Positions 34,303 through 43,515 of a DNA stretch of 49,665 nt are shown here, piece after piece; the stretch's first letter is position 1; each line of letters starts with the position of its first letter. The notes beneath the pieces are model-generated. The model saw nothing but the letters and a program-made list of their open reading frames with translations. It was not told the DNA's origin and made no database searches. The translations under genes and the position numbers were made by a program. The stretch is taken from positions 1 through 49,665 of the forward strand of contig JALGVT010000018.1 in assembly GCA_025774555.1 (NCBI GenBank). The letters are read 5' to 3'. The DNA is from a candidate division LCP-89 bacterium. GTDB taxonomy: Bacteria; Electryoneota; B3-LCP.

Positions 34303-34965
34303 TTATGTCTGCTTCTTACGGCTCACGATACAACTTGCCTGGAAGTTCTTGAACATCCAGGGAAGGTGCCTCACATGAGAATACCAGACCGCGGGCTTAT
34401 GGAATGGAACCATTAACCGGATGACGGTCTTGGCCAGCTTTTTCGGGCTGGATGTGATATATTCCTTGTAATTACCGCAGGTCACTTTTTCCGCTGAGTA
34501 AATCTCCGTCTCTGGAAAAAGTCCCGCCAGCTCTTCGATTTCAGGTCTGAATCCGGTGTCGATCGGATCCGCATGATAAGGGTACTTGTAAGGACAGGAA
34601 ATAAAAACGTACCCGCCATCAGGGATCAACGACGTCATGATTTTTGCGATCTCTTTACGGTTCGTCAGGTGCTCAAATAGATTCGAGCAGAATACAGATT
34701 TGAATTTCATCACGGCGAGTTCTTGCAGGAAATCCGGATTATTCAGATCGCCGATCACGTCCACACCCCGGGCAGCTTTCATATCCATATGAATGACCTG
34801 CTCCCCCTTTTCCCGGGCAGGTTTAAAGATATACTCATCAATCCACGGCTGATCCACTTTGCGGAAACGTTCGGTCGAACTCCCGATGTTTAACATGGGA
34901 AACACGTCATCCGGATCCATGGCATCGATCTGATCGCCAAACCATTTTGCTTCTTCGATCAACAT
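34303..34965 (-). CDS. class I SAM-dependent methyltransferase-like protein
   Basis: A 220-residue protein of the methyltransferase type 11 kind. The usual GxGxG loop is replaced by PMLNIGSSTERF near 29-40. HMDMKAARGVDVIGD near 64-78 supplies the acidic ribose-binding strand, and FCSNLFEHLTN near 95-105 is the post-IV region. The start is at 34965, where ATG overlaps the stop of the preceding gene (ATGTTGA). A longer frame upstream merely reads through that gene in another phase. It is probably the enzyme that O-methylates a residue of the polysaccharide, and is adjacent to the fused transferase. Confidence 0.8.
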   Translation of the reverse strand: MLIEEAKWFGDQIDAMDPDDVFPMLNIGSSTERFRKVDQPWIDEYIFKPAREKGEQVIHMDMKAARGVDVIGDLNNPDFLQELAVMKFKSVFCSNLFEHLTNRKEIAKIMTSLIPDGGYVFISCPYKYPYHADPIDTGFRPEIEELAGLFPETEIYSAEKVTCGNYKEYITSSPKKLAKTVIRLMVPFHKPAVWYSHVRHLPWMFKNFQASCIVSRKKQT

Positions 34966-36875
34966 GGCTCTAATACCGTTAATTGGTCTTCTGAACTGAC
35001 GACCTCTGTTTCGGTAATCTTTTCGGCATTCCGGCTGCGGATGATCCGTGCAGGATTGCCTCCTGCGATGGAATACGGGGGCACATCCTTTGTCACCACT
35101 GCCCCCGCTGCCACGATGGAGCTTTTCCCCACCGTAACGCCGTCCAGAATGATGCAATTCCCTGCCAGCCAGCAATCGTCTTCAATCACGATCCCCTGCA
35201 GAGTCGATCCCTGTCGGCGCATGGCGACGCCGGTATCGTCAAAATTGTGATTTTCAGCGTAAAGTGAGACGCGTGGTCCCATCATTACTTCCCTGCCGAT
35301 GGTGATCCCGCCTGAAGCTCCGATGTAGGAATAGGCGCCGATATTCGAGCCGTCTCCCATTCGCAAGCCGACGCCGGATTCTCTGCCGTAGTACCCGGAG
35401 GGGCGGATCATCGCATAGGAACCGATAGTCACATCGTTACCGAAATGGATGCCTTCTTTCGACAATCCCTGAATTTCACAATCATCCTCAGCGATAAAGT
35501 TTCTTCCCAGGAAAATGTGCTTGCGGTTGCGGAGCTTTACCCGTCTGCCGATAAAGTAGAGCCCCTTTACACCGCCGAAAAATGGACGGTTGATCAATCC
35601 TCTGGCAAAACCAAACCCGAGTTTCATCATCATCGCCGCCAGATCTCCGAAGCGCATGGATTGATCTAACTTATAGTCTGGATCGCGTTTGATTTTCGTT
35701 ACCAGCTTCTGCGTGATTTTCATGGCGAAACCGGGACGCGACTTGAGGCGGCGCGATTCCAGCACATCTTGATACACTCGCTCTTGAATCCGCGCAGTAT
35801 TTTCTATGGAGTCCTCGGAAATCGTCAGATCATGAGCGGCTTCGCCCATCCTGCGGGCTTCTTCTGGATCGTCAAGGAGACGGCAGATGGCGTCTGCCAG
35901 TTCTTTCGGATCGTCTGGTTTAACCAGGATACCGGTCTCGCCGTCCTTGACCACTTCCGGCATAACGCCGACCCGGCTGACCACAGACGGTCGTTTGAAG
36001 GTGCCTGCAATGTGCAGCGGTCCAGAACCGGTTGCATTTCTATAAGGCAGCACCAGCATTTCAGCTTCCTCGAAAAGCCGGGGGACTTCGTCATCGGGAA
36101 TGGCGTAGTTTCTGATGTCAAATTTATCTGCATTAGCGATATTGCTCTGGAGGTCTGATATTTTGACTCTCCCTTCGCCAGCTAACACGATCTGTGCATC
36201 AGGAAACCGTTCAGTGATATATGGTTCAGCCTCGATTAGGACGTCTATGCCTTTGTATTCTTCCCAGCGACCGAAGAATAATATCTTTCTATGACCGTTA
36301 CTCCCGTTGCCGCCATTGCCTTTATCGTACCGGGTATAGTACTTATATTCGCCGTGAGGGACAGAGAAAATACGCTCAATCGGGATGTCGGAATAGTCTG
36401 ATAGGATTTTCCTGAGCTTATCCCCGTGGACGACCAATCCCTGTGACCGATGCCTGATTTGATCCCTGACCCAGTGTTTAAATTTATGCAGTGAAATATC
36501 TTCGCCTTCGTGCGGGACCGGATCGTGGACAGTTGTCACGAAGGTCGTTCCCGGACACGATTTCATCAACAGCAGACAGCGGAAGTCGTAAGATTCGTTG
36601 AAATGAACTACATCCGGCTGCAACTGTTTAATCAACCGCCGCGCCTTCATTACCGGGATGATACCCAACGGATCTAGATTCTGCATATGAGGCAGCGTAA
36701 TCACTTCAATTGAAGGATCCAGCACAGCCTTAATCTCATCAACCCGGTTCTCTTTCGAGTACATTTCCGGGCTGACGTCCGGAAATACCAGAGTAATTCT
36801 GTGCTCGGCCGCCAGCGCATTGGCGAGTTGAGCCGTAAGTTTTACAAACCAGTTTGTGTAAAATAGAATGTGCAT
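34959..36875 (-). CDS. fused GT4 glycosyltransferase and hexapeptide-repeat acetyltransferase
   Basis: A 638-residue bifunctional protein. Residues 1-385 form a GT-B glycosyltransferase of family 4 (MHILFYTNWFVKLTAQLANA; RKILFFGRWEEYKGIDVLI near 200-218; VLPYRNATGSGPLHIAGTFK near 279-298). A basic linker (about 385-440) leads to a left-handed beta-helix acyltransferase domain (about 445-620) with hexapeptide I-G-x-x-x-x turns. It includes the catalytic-type AENHNFDD near 541-548 and the family ending PPYSIAGGNPARIIRSR. One gene therefore likely adds a sugar and acetylates it. The stop overlaps the methyltransferase start by seven bases. Confidence 0.9.
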   Translation of the reverse strand: MHILFYTNWFVKLTAQLANALAAEHRITLVFPDVSPEMYSKENRVDEIKAVLDPSIEVITLPHMQNLDPLGIIPVMKARRLIKQLQPDVVHFNESYDFRCLLLMKSCPGTTFVTTVHDPVPHEGEDISLHKFKHWVRDQIRHRSQGLVVHGDKLRKILSDYSDIPIERIFSVPHGEYKYYTRYDKGNGGNGSNGHRKILFFGRWEEYKGIDVLIEAEPYITERFPDAQIVLAGEGRVKISDLQSNIANADKFDIRNYAIPDDEVPRLFEEAEMLVLPYRNATGSGPLHIAGTFKRPSVVSRVGVMPEVVKDGETGILVKPDDPKELADAICRLLDDPEEARRMGEAAHDLTISEDSIENTARIQERVYQDVLESRRLKSRPGFAMKITQKLVTKIKRDPDYKLDQSMRFGDLAAMMMKLGFGFARGLINRPFFGGVKGLYFIGRRVKLRNRKHIFLGRNFIAEDDCEIQGLSKEGIHFGNDVTIGSYAMIRPSGYYGRESGVGLRMGDGSNIGAYSYIGASGGITIGREVMMGPRVSLYAENHNFDDTGVAMRRQGSTLQGIVIEDDCWLAGNCIILDGVTVGKSSIVAAGAVVTKDVPPYSIAGGNPARIIRSRNAEKITETEVVSSEDQLTVLEPC

Positions 36876-36952
36876 CTTATAGATTCTTCTTGCACTTGAT
36901 CAGAGCAATTCAAGCTGCCTTTCAGGCGTACAGTATTTGTATTATTAAGCAT

Positions 36953-37702
36953 TCATTTAGAGCATTTTGCGACAAGAAATATTCCTTTATTTATTTCACT
37001 GCATTGTTCTTCTTTGCTTTTAAGAAGAAGATAGTTGACAATAGAACTGAGAAAACCGTAACGGAATTGATTATTAATCCCATTGATAAATAGATTCTTT
37101 GCGAAAGAACTATTAAAGATCGGATAGATATCTATTTCTGTGAAACCTGCTTCCTCTAATAATTTTTTGAGTTCATCTGCTTTGAAGTACTTTACAACAA
37201 AATGATCCTTCTTATGTTTTTCCAGGAGATCTTTATCCTCTATAGGTTCAAGACAATCAACAGAAAAAGTCATCTGTCCCTGCTTTTTTAAAATGCGATA
37301 AGTTTCTCGCAACACTTCATTATAATTGCTAATATGCTCAATCACGCATATACTGAAGATTTTGTCAAAAGATTCATCTTCAAAATCGGCGTCTTCAAGT
37401 TTTGTGCAAAGAAACCTGCTTTTTATCCTGCTTACTAATTGCTCAGATTTACGTCTTGCAATGGCTACTTCCTTTTCAGAAACCTCGACCCCTGTAATTT
37501 CGTTGCCCGCTTCACCTAAGAGCAGAGTTTGTAATCCACTCCCACAACCTAAATCGAGGATTTGGTCATCATTTGAAAATTTAATTCCCTTTATAAGTTC
37601 TTTGAATTCATATATTTTTAACGGATTTGACAAAAAGAATACATTTGGGTAAATTCGCAATTGAATTAGAATCCACAATATTACGTTTTTCAAGGCGCTC
37701 AT
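36953..37702 (-). CDS. AT-rich SAM-dependent methyltransferase
   Basis: A 249-residue class I methyltransferase. DQILDLGCGSGLQTLLL (residues 46-62) is the SAM-binding loop, EDADFEDESFDKIFSICVIE near 101-120 contains the post-motif, and ISNYNEVLRETYRILKKQGQ near 123-142 is the conserved helix. A weak hydrophobic N-terminus (VILWILIQLRIYPNVFFL) may associate with the membrane. Its base composition is clearly more AT-rich than the genes on both sides, with many AAA, TTT and ATA codons, so it was probably acquired separately. Gaps of 75-77 bases flank it. Confidence 0.88.
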   Translation of the reverse strand: MSALKNVILWILIQLRIYPNVFFLSNPLKIYEFKELIKGIKFSNDDQILDLGCGSGLQTLLLGEAGNEITGVEVSEKEVAIARRKSEQLVSRIKSRFLCTKLEDADFEDESFDKIFSICVIEHISNYNEVLRETYRILKKQGQMTFSVDCLEPIEDKDLLEKHKKDHFVVKYFKADELKKLLEEAGFTEIDIYPIFNSSFAKNLFINGINNQFRYGFLSSIVNYLLLKSKEEQCSEINKGIFLVAKCSK

Positions 37703-37777
37703 TTATTCTGTTCCTTTCGCTCTATGTAGATCCGCTCGTAAAACATCGCCATAATATAATATATCTAAAGGACATAA

Positions 37778-38758
37778 TCAAACGAAATCGTCCGCGACCT
37801 CTTTCTCGCATCTCTCGTTGTCATTCCATTTATTTTTGAACTCGGAGATGTTTTTCCTTTTCAGCCACTGCCGTGGTCTGGGCAGGTGTAAAGCGATCTG
37901 GATGTATTTCAAGAAGAAGAATCCGTAAAATCTGGTGAATGTCAGGGGCCAGGACCATACCGGAGCATGTCTTATTACAAACCTGCCGAAAGTACAAAAT
38001 GCCGCTGAAGATCGGTTGGACGTCAACATCTGGATGAATCGCCGCAGTGAAAAGGGTTCCACTTCCAGCAGGAATTTTTCCACAATTCCCGAGCTTTTCT
38101 CTTTATTATACACGCGGCTTTGGGGCCAGGTGATCATTTTAAATCCCGCTTTCTTCGCCCGCAGGCAGAAGTCGGAATCGCTGGTGTAATGAGGGAACGC
38201 CCGTTCATCGGGCAGGATCCCCTGATGAAATATCCGTGCTGGCGCCAGCATTGCCATTCCTACCAGCCAGTCCACTTCCAGCGGTTCATTCCAATGTTCA
38301 TCATCCGGTGTGTTATGACCTATAAGCCCATGGCTGCCTCTGAGCCAATCCACTTTCCCCCCCATACTCCAGATTCGCCAGGGTTCATCCGCGGAGAGAA
38401 TTTTGGGAGATATTATGGCATTGGGGTATTCTTCAGAGGCGAGCAGCAATTCGTTTAAAAAATCCGGGTGAAGGATAGCATCGTTATTCAGAAAAAGAAC
38501 GTAATCAGCGTTCTCTTCCAGAGCATGACGAATCCCGATATTTATGGCTCCTGTCCAGAGCAGGTCACTGCTCCCATTCAGGACGGTAACTTCAGGGTAT
38601 TCGCAGCGCACGGCGTCTCCGGTCCCGTCTGTGGATCCATTGTCAATGACCACGAGTCTGGCAGCAGGCGGTAACAAGGGGAGCAGGTTGTGGACAAAGT
38701 TCAGTGTGTTCTCAAGATCGTTGTACACCGGCGTAACGATGAAAAGTCGGATATCCAT
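37778..38758 (-). CDS. glycosyltransferase family 2 (rhamnosyltransferase-like)
   Basis: A 326-residue GT-A enzyme. The N-terminus RLFIVTPVYNDLENTLNFV is followed by VVIDNGSTDGTGDAV at 36-50, LLWTGAINIGIRHALE at 66-81 and the metal-binding FLNND at 89-93. A membrane-proximal hydrophobic run is near 270-300. This layout resembles the rhamnosyl/galactosyltransferase branch of GT2. Its ATG overlaps the ligase stop by one base (TGATG). Confidence 0.92.
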   Translation of the reverse strand: MDIRLFIVTPVYNDLENTLNFVHNLLPLLPPAARLVVIDNGSTDGTGDAVRCEYPEVTVLNGSSDLLWTGAINIGIRHALEENADYVLFLNNDAILHPDFLNELLLASEEYPNAIISPKILSADEPWRIWSMGGKVDWLRGSHGLIGHNTPDDEHWNEPLEVDWLVGMAMLAPARIFHQGILPDERAFPHYTSDSDFCLRAKKAGFKMITWPQSRVYNKEKSSGIVEKFLLEVEPFSLRRFIQMLTSNRSSAAFCTFGRFVIRHAPVWSWPLTFTRFYGFFFLKYIQIALHLPRPRQWLKRKNISEFKNKWNDNERCEKEVADDFV

Positions 38759-40233
38759 CAGGCGATCCCTTCAAGCTGAAAGATCTTTTCGACGATTCCG
38801 AAACCTATGCCGATAACCGCTACCCAATAAATCTGCATTATGGGAGCAGGTGACGTAATGCTGAAAATCAGAACCCCCACCATACTGACTGCAATCCCCA
38901 GAACCGTAGCCTGATATAGCGGGTCTCTAACTTTTCGCCAGTTCCTGCGGATTCTTCTGAAAAAGGCGGAGTACATCCATATAAAAGCCAGAGTTCCGAG
39001 CAGCCCCATTTTCAACTGTATGGAAAGGTATCCATTATGAACGAAGGTGCCGTCTGTCCGTCTTTCATAATCTACATTACCAAAAATATTAGGGCGATAG
39101 GAGGTGCCGAATCCAATCCCCAGCAGGGGATTTTCAACAATCTTCTCCCAGGCATAGCGGGATTCTATCAGACGTATCAGCAGGGTGTCATTCTTGATAT
39201 TTTCTCGTAAGTTAACGATGGACATGGTGCGGCTGAATATGGCGTCTTTTACCGAGAATGATTTGAAAATTGACGTCTGTAGCAGCAGCATGATAATCAA
39301 TACCGTCCCCACAGCAAGAGTAATGACTCTTGGATAGGAGGTCTTCCTTTTTTTGGCAGAGAACAGGATGATCGCTACCGCAGCCAGAACAGCAATCCAG
39401 AGTGCTCGCGAGAATGTGGAGATCATCCCCGTAGCTAATAAGGCTATTGCGAACAATAAAATCATCCGCCACTTCAGTTTAAGCCTGGTGAAGACAAAAA
39501 TTGCCAGAATCGTATTTAAAGTGAACAATATGACTGGCGTTCCCGGCAGCATCACGCGGGCTACATCTTCGTACTGATGTCCCTGCGTTGTCAATTGTTC
39601 CAATCTGACGCCCAAGATGTCGTTTTCAACGCCGACAACCCATTGAATCAACTGCATTGTCGCGAGGATACCCGCAATTATACCAATCCCCAGCAGGAGC
39701 GTCTTCAATTGCTTATGCGATCTCACATAATAATAGAGCAGAAAAAACAGGGCGAGGTGGAACATCACGCGCAGGTCCATGCCAGCGCGAGCTATGGAGA
39801 CATTGGTTGATATAATACTATAAGTGAAAGTTAAAGCGGCTACCAGGATAAAAGCCAGAATGGGCGGTCCCAGCGGTTTAGGGATAATTACAACTTTAGT
39901 CGTAACACGCTTCAGAAGTCGTCCCACCAACAGCATCAGGATCAGCATATCGGAAACGTTCAAATCCCCGACCATAATTGGGATGCCGGGAAATTCCCAG
40001 ACAGCGAATACTGTTGAGGTAATGATGAGCAGTAGTAAGATGAATATCTCGAATCGCCTGCTGAACAAGCTGATCAGGATTACCCCGAGGAATAGACTCA
40101 TAAAGGGAAAGCTGAAATCAACCAGAGCATTGCGCAAGAAAAAGATGATCCCGAAAAAAGTCAGGCTCATGACGAGCGTCGATTTGTAGATGTGGTTTTC
40201 TCTAACCGGTAGAGCGATATTTCCGGTGCTCAT
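38758..40233 (-). CDS. O-antigen ligase / Wzy-type membrane protein
   Basis: A 491-residue protein with about 11-12 hydrophobic helices and one large periplasmic loop near 330-405. The loop contains RYAWEKIVENPLLGIGFGTS and DGTFVHNGYLSIQLKMGLLG, where the HN pair is the family signature of O-antigen ligases and related polymerases. It acts at the periplasmic face of the inner membrane, joining or polymerising lipid-linked glycans. Between it and the AlkP gene (40234-40331) lies an imperfect hairpin, AAGGGTTTCG...CGAAAACCCT (40274-40310), but no clear promoter. Confidence 0.9.
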   Translation of the reverse strand: MSTGNIALPVRENHIYKSTLVMSLTFFGIIFFLRNALVDFSFPFMSLFLGVILISLFSRRFEIFILLLLIITSTVFAVWEFPGIPIMVGDLNVSDMLILMLLVGRLLKRVTTKVVIIPKPLGPPILAFILVAALTFTYSIISTNVSIARAGMDLRVMFHLALFFLLYYYVRSHKQLKTLLLGIGIIAGILATMQLIQWVVGVENDILGVRLEQLTTQGHQYEDVARVMLPGTPVILFTLNTILAIFVFTRLKLKWRMILLFAIALLATGMISTFSRALWIAVLAAVAIILFSAKKRKTSYPRVITLAVGTVLIIMLLLQTSIFKSFSVKDAIFSRTMSIVNLRENIKNDTLLIRLIESRYAWEKIVENPLLGIGFGTSYRPNIFGNVDYERRTDGTFVHNGYLSIQLKMGLLGTLAFIWMYSAFFRRIRRNWRKVRDPLYQATVLGIAVSMVGVLIFSITSPAPIMQIYWVAVIGIGFGIVEKIFQLEGIA

Positions 40234-40331
40234 GCGGGTTCCTTCATGTTGAAATATACGTGATTAATTTGTTCAAGGGTTTCGTCAAGAAATAATACCT
40301 CGAAAACCCTGTGACAACAAATCATTATTAA

Positions 40332-41966
40332 TTATAGATATCCGAGGCTTTCCAGCTTCTTTCGCACCCCTGATTCCTCCTCCTCGGAGAAGAACACAGG
40401 AACTGCTTCGGTGGTATCGGTATCTTCTTTCTGTGTTTCACCGTTAAGCGCTTCAATGAACTCTATGAGTGCGCGTCCTTCGAAATGTTTCGGTACGGGA
40501 ATTCCCAGCCAGGCTAATATCGTTGCTGGCATATCCAGCAGGCTGGCGTTACCGTAAGACTGATTCACGTCGGGACCGTATAACAGAAACATGCCCCGCT
40601 GCCGATGGCATCCTTTAACGAATTTTGACTGTTCAAAAACCGCGGATGGGTTCAGCGCGAAATCCGATTTCACGTTACCTTCGACAGTTTGCACCAGGAG
40701 GTCAGGAATAGCGCTGGAACGAGGGTCTTTAATATCGTAAATGTCTTCAGAGTGATGAACTTCCAATACCCGCGGCTCGGCATTTTCAAGCAGGAGTCGT
40801 CGGAGTTCCTCTCGAACGTTGTAGTACTGTTCCGGAGTTACAACTCCGTGCGGATCTCTTCCTTTCAAGTTGATATGCAGGGAGAGCCATTCTTCGCCTC
40901 CATTACCGGCGTAGACTAAAGTGGATCCCCAATCAATCCCCTGCAAGTCGGTATGACTCTGGCTGCGCAGTTTAATTCGCTGAAGGGATTGTTCCAGCCA
41001 CTTCGCTTCGATACCAAATCTGTTTAATTGCTTGCGGAGACGTCGTCTAAGTGCAAAGTTCACTCTAACAGCAAAGGTGATATTATGGCTTTTACCGGGA
41101 CTCTGAAAGTCCTGTTTAATGCTGAGGAAACCTTTGCTCTCCAGCCAGCCGTTCAGATGCCATATATTATCCGCCGGTCCGAATCCGTGATCAGAGAGGA
41201 CGATGACTCTCGCATCGACTCCCGCCCAATCCAGCATTCTTCCGAGATAGCGGTCGATACTTGTGAAGTATTTCTCCAGCCGTGGAAGATACCCGTACTG
41301 GTCATTGCCATTCAGGGAATCCCAGAAGAAATGCTGTAGTTCATCAACGTCGCGTGCCACGACAAAGCATATATCGGTCTGATTATCTTTCAGAAGGTGA
41401 TCTGACATTTTTTCAAGGACGCGGTGAGCTGCCTCCATCTGGTCGAGAATGACGTGACGGTTATCGCCTTCCTGTTCCCATGACCGGCTTGCAGAACCGC
41501 GCTCGATCAAACCGTTCAGCTCTGTGGCAATCTCCTTTGGATAAGTAAAGGCTGCCTCGTCATCCGGCGAGGGGAGTCCCGAGACCATTTTTCCGTTGAT
41601 TTGCCAGGGGGGATAGGTCATGGGGATTTTCAGCGCCAAGACATTCCCTGCTTCTCCCATCAGATCAAGCATCGTCGGTCTGGGTATCCAGGTCGAGTTG
41701 ACGGTCGTTCTGCTCTGTGTTTCTGGATTCCAGGCAAAGAAGTCGAATACTTTATGGTTGGCGGGAGATAGTCCCGTCAGTATGGAAGACCAGGCTGCCG
41801 CAGAATTCACCGGCACGATTGACATGAGGTCACCCCAGGCGCCCTCTGCCCTGAGACGAGCGAGATGAGGCATAAAACCCCGTTCAATCAAGGAATCTAA
41901 AACGTCCCACGTGCCGCCGTCTATGCCGAATATCAGGGTTTTTCTATTATCGGTTCGATTTCTCAT
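40332..41966 (-). CDS. AlkP-superfamily phosphohydrolase/phosphomutase-like protein
   Basis: A 544-residue member of the alkaline phosphatase superfamily (type I phosphodiesterase group). The metal-binding N-terminus is KTLIFGIDGGTWDVLDSLIE. The nucleophile region is VPVNSAAAWSSILTGLSPAN, followed by DVDELQHFFWDSL and VIVLSDHGFGP near 255-265. The C-terminus KKLESLGYL is characteristic of this group. No signal peptide is visible. I chose the ATG at 41966, because AGGA is eight bases before it, rather than the ATG at 41972 that overlaps the preceding stop. Related genes often sit in polysaccharide or exosortase loci; it may transfer or remove a phospho-substituent (inference). Confidence 0.85.
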   Translation of the reverse strand: MRNRTDNRKTLIFGIDGGTWDVLDSLIERGFMPHLARLRAEGAWGDLMSIVPVNSAAAWSSILTGLSPANHKVFDFFAWNPETQSRTTVNSTWIPRPTMLDLMGEAGNVLALKIPMTYPPWQINGKMVSGLPSPDDEAAFTYPKEIATELNGLIERGSASRSWEQEGDNRHVILDQMEAAHRVLEKMSDHLLKDNQTDICFVVARDVDELQHFFWDSLNGNDQYGYLPRLEKYFTSIDRYLGRMLDWAGVDARVIVLSDHGFGPADNIWHLNGWLESKGFLSIKQDFQSPGKSHNITFAVRVNFALRRRLRKQLNRFGIEAKWLEQSLQRIKLRSQSHTDLQGIDWGSTLVYAGNGGEEWLSLHINLKGRDPHGVVTPEQYYNVREELRRLLLENAEPRVLEVHHSEDIYDIKDPRSSAIPDLLVQTVEGNVKSDFALNPSAVFEQSKFVKGCHRQRGMFLLYGPDVNQSYGNASLLDMPATILAWLGIPVPKHFEGRALIEFIEALNGETQKEDTDTTEAVPVFFSEEEESGVRKKLESLGYL

Positions 41967-41968
41967 AA

Positions 41969-43393
41969 TCATGGTCCTGCATCAGGATATGGTTCGGTGA
42001 AATAGGGAGTGAATACGACCGGACCGACCGGATTGTCGGGAGAAGATCGATCATACCCATCTATGATTCTGTCCGGGATGCCTGTGGCGTCTTCGCCGTC
42101 CCAATAGTTATTCGGCGCAAAAACGGTGTCAGCCTGTAATGAACCGCCGCCGAAAACTTCCATTATAATATACGATATGTCTATGAAATTATTATATTCG
42201 AATGCTTCCGGGTAGCATGACCCCACAGTAAAATTCACACCGCGAGTTTCCTGTGCGTGGAATTCATTATATTGTATAGTTGCAGTAAAACCCTCTTCCG
42301 CGTGGATGCCGACTTCGCCGCCGGAAATCAAGTTGTGCGTAATTGCAGGTTCGGTGTTGAAATCCGAGAAGATGCCAATCTGACAGTCGAGTAATACGTT
42401 GTTATGTATATCCGCCAGGCTTGAATTTTTTACCTCGATACCGTGCCCCGCCATTCTTAAAATCAGGTTGTTCGCAAATTCTGGACCGGAACTGCTTGAA
42501 GTTATACCATTTAATCCGTCAACCAATATTGAATGGATCAGAGATCCTGTCGTGCCGGCTTCAAAATACACTCCAAAGCTGTCTGACTCCTTTATAAAGC
42601 ATTCACGAATGTCGGTATTGGCGCCCCTGACTTCAATTGCAGTTGAAGCTCCATGGATTGCTGCGCCGACGATTTCGCATGGGTTTGAGTTGGGTTTGAT
42701 CAGGATGCCATCCCATTCATCGCCTGCGGTGTAATTTTCTTGTAGGAGGCGGAATACAGCCGGATTCGCCGGAGTTGCATCGATATTCAGCCCTCCGTAA
42801 ATCTCAATTTCATAATCCCCTTCCAGGAGAATAAGCGTCCCGCCCTCAATAGCGAGCGTAAACCCCGTCAATACGCTGACGTCGCCGGTGATCAGATGAA
42901 CGCTGCCGCTCGTCCAGGTCGTGCTGGCATCGATGTAACCGTTCACCTCTTCAACTTCGATGAGCTGCAGTTCCCCCGCGTCTTTATTGCTGTGCAAAGA
43001 AACGAACGCGGGATTCGGGCATCCGTACCCGGTGAGAGTGACATCGACAATATAAGATCCGCCGGAAAGGTCATTAAACTCAAAACTGCCGTCAGCTTCA
43101 GGTATGGCGGTATGCAAAGGTTCCATCTTTGAGGGGTTGAAAGTCATGGCAGCGTATTCAGGCAAACCGACTGACGGATAGGAATTCAGCGTCAGGTCGA
43201 TCTGGCTGTCCTCAGGCTGGTTATACAGAGCGATTACCGCTTCGCTCAAATCACCGCCGCCTTCGATCAGCGCCGTGCCTGTCAATGCGAATCCGACTTC
43301 CTCGGGTTCGACCGCCGATTCTCCACAGCCGGTGAGCAGGCTGGCAGCGGCGATTGTGGTCACTATAATTATAATATAGACTGAGCGGCGCAT
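41969..43393 (-). CDS. beta-helix lipoprotein
   Basis: A 474-residue lipoprotein: MRRSVYIIIIVTTIAAASLLTGC ends in a lipobox Cys at residue 23. Residues about 35-130 resemble a carboxypeptidase-regulatory-like beta-sandwich (GSFEFNDLSGGSYIVDVTL). From about 150 to 440 it is a right-handed parallel beta-helix with repeated N-x-I/G-I turns and the usual cap NNYWDGEDATGIPDRI. Such proteins bind or process surface glycans. A strong GTAGGAGG ribosome site sets the start. It is the first gene of the long minus-strand operon and overlaps the AlkP gene region. Confidence 0.88.
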   Translation of the reverse strand: MRRSVYIIIIVTTIAAASLLTGCGESAVEPEEVGFALTGTALIEGGGDLSEAVIALYNQPEDSQIDLTLNSYPSVGLPEYAAMTFNPSKMEPLHTAIPEADGSFEFNDLSGGSYIVDVTLTGYGCPNPAFVSLHSNKDAGELQLIEVEEVNGYIDASTTWTSGSVHLITGDVSVLTGFTLAIEGGTLILLEGDYEIEIYGGLNIDATPANPAVFRLLQENYTAGDEWDGILIKPNSNPCEIVGAAIHGASTAIEVRGANTDIRECFIKESDSFGVYFEAGTTGSLIHSILVDGLNGITSSSSGPEFANNLILRMAGHGIEVKNSSLADIHNNVLLDCQIGIFSDFNTEPAITHNLISGGEVGIHAEEGFTATIQYNEFHAQETRGVNFTVGSCYPEAFEYNNFIDISYIIMEVFGGGSLQADTVFAPNNYWDGEDATGIPDRIIDGYDRSSPDNPVGPVVFTPYFTEPYPDAGP

Positions 43394-43486
43394 TATTGAA
43401 AACCTCCTACAGATAGAACTGAGGTTTTGGGGGACTTTTTTGCATTTATCCTATTATTTACAACATCTTCCGAATACAGACAAAAT

Positions 43487-43515
43487 AATGTACCCCTGCC
43501 GAAAATTTATTGCAA
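43487..43515 (-). promoter_or_regulatory. possible promoter of the polysaccharide operon
   Basis: On the minus strand TTGCAA (43515-43510) and TACATT (43492-43487) are 17 bases apart, about 94 bases before the lipoprotein ATG. The hexamers are partial matches to the consensus. Confidence 0.4.

Noticed and set aside
34966-35175. Upstream extension of the 34303-34965 methyltransferase
   Set aside because: The translation is an arginine-rich shadow of the acetyltransferase domain; the real start overlaps the previous stop.
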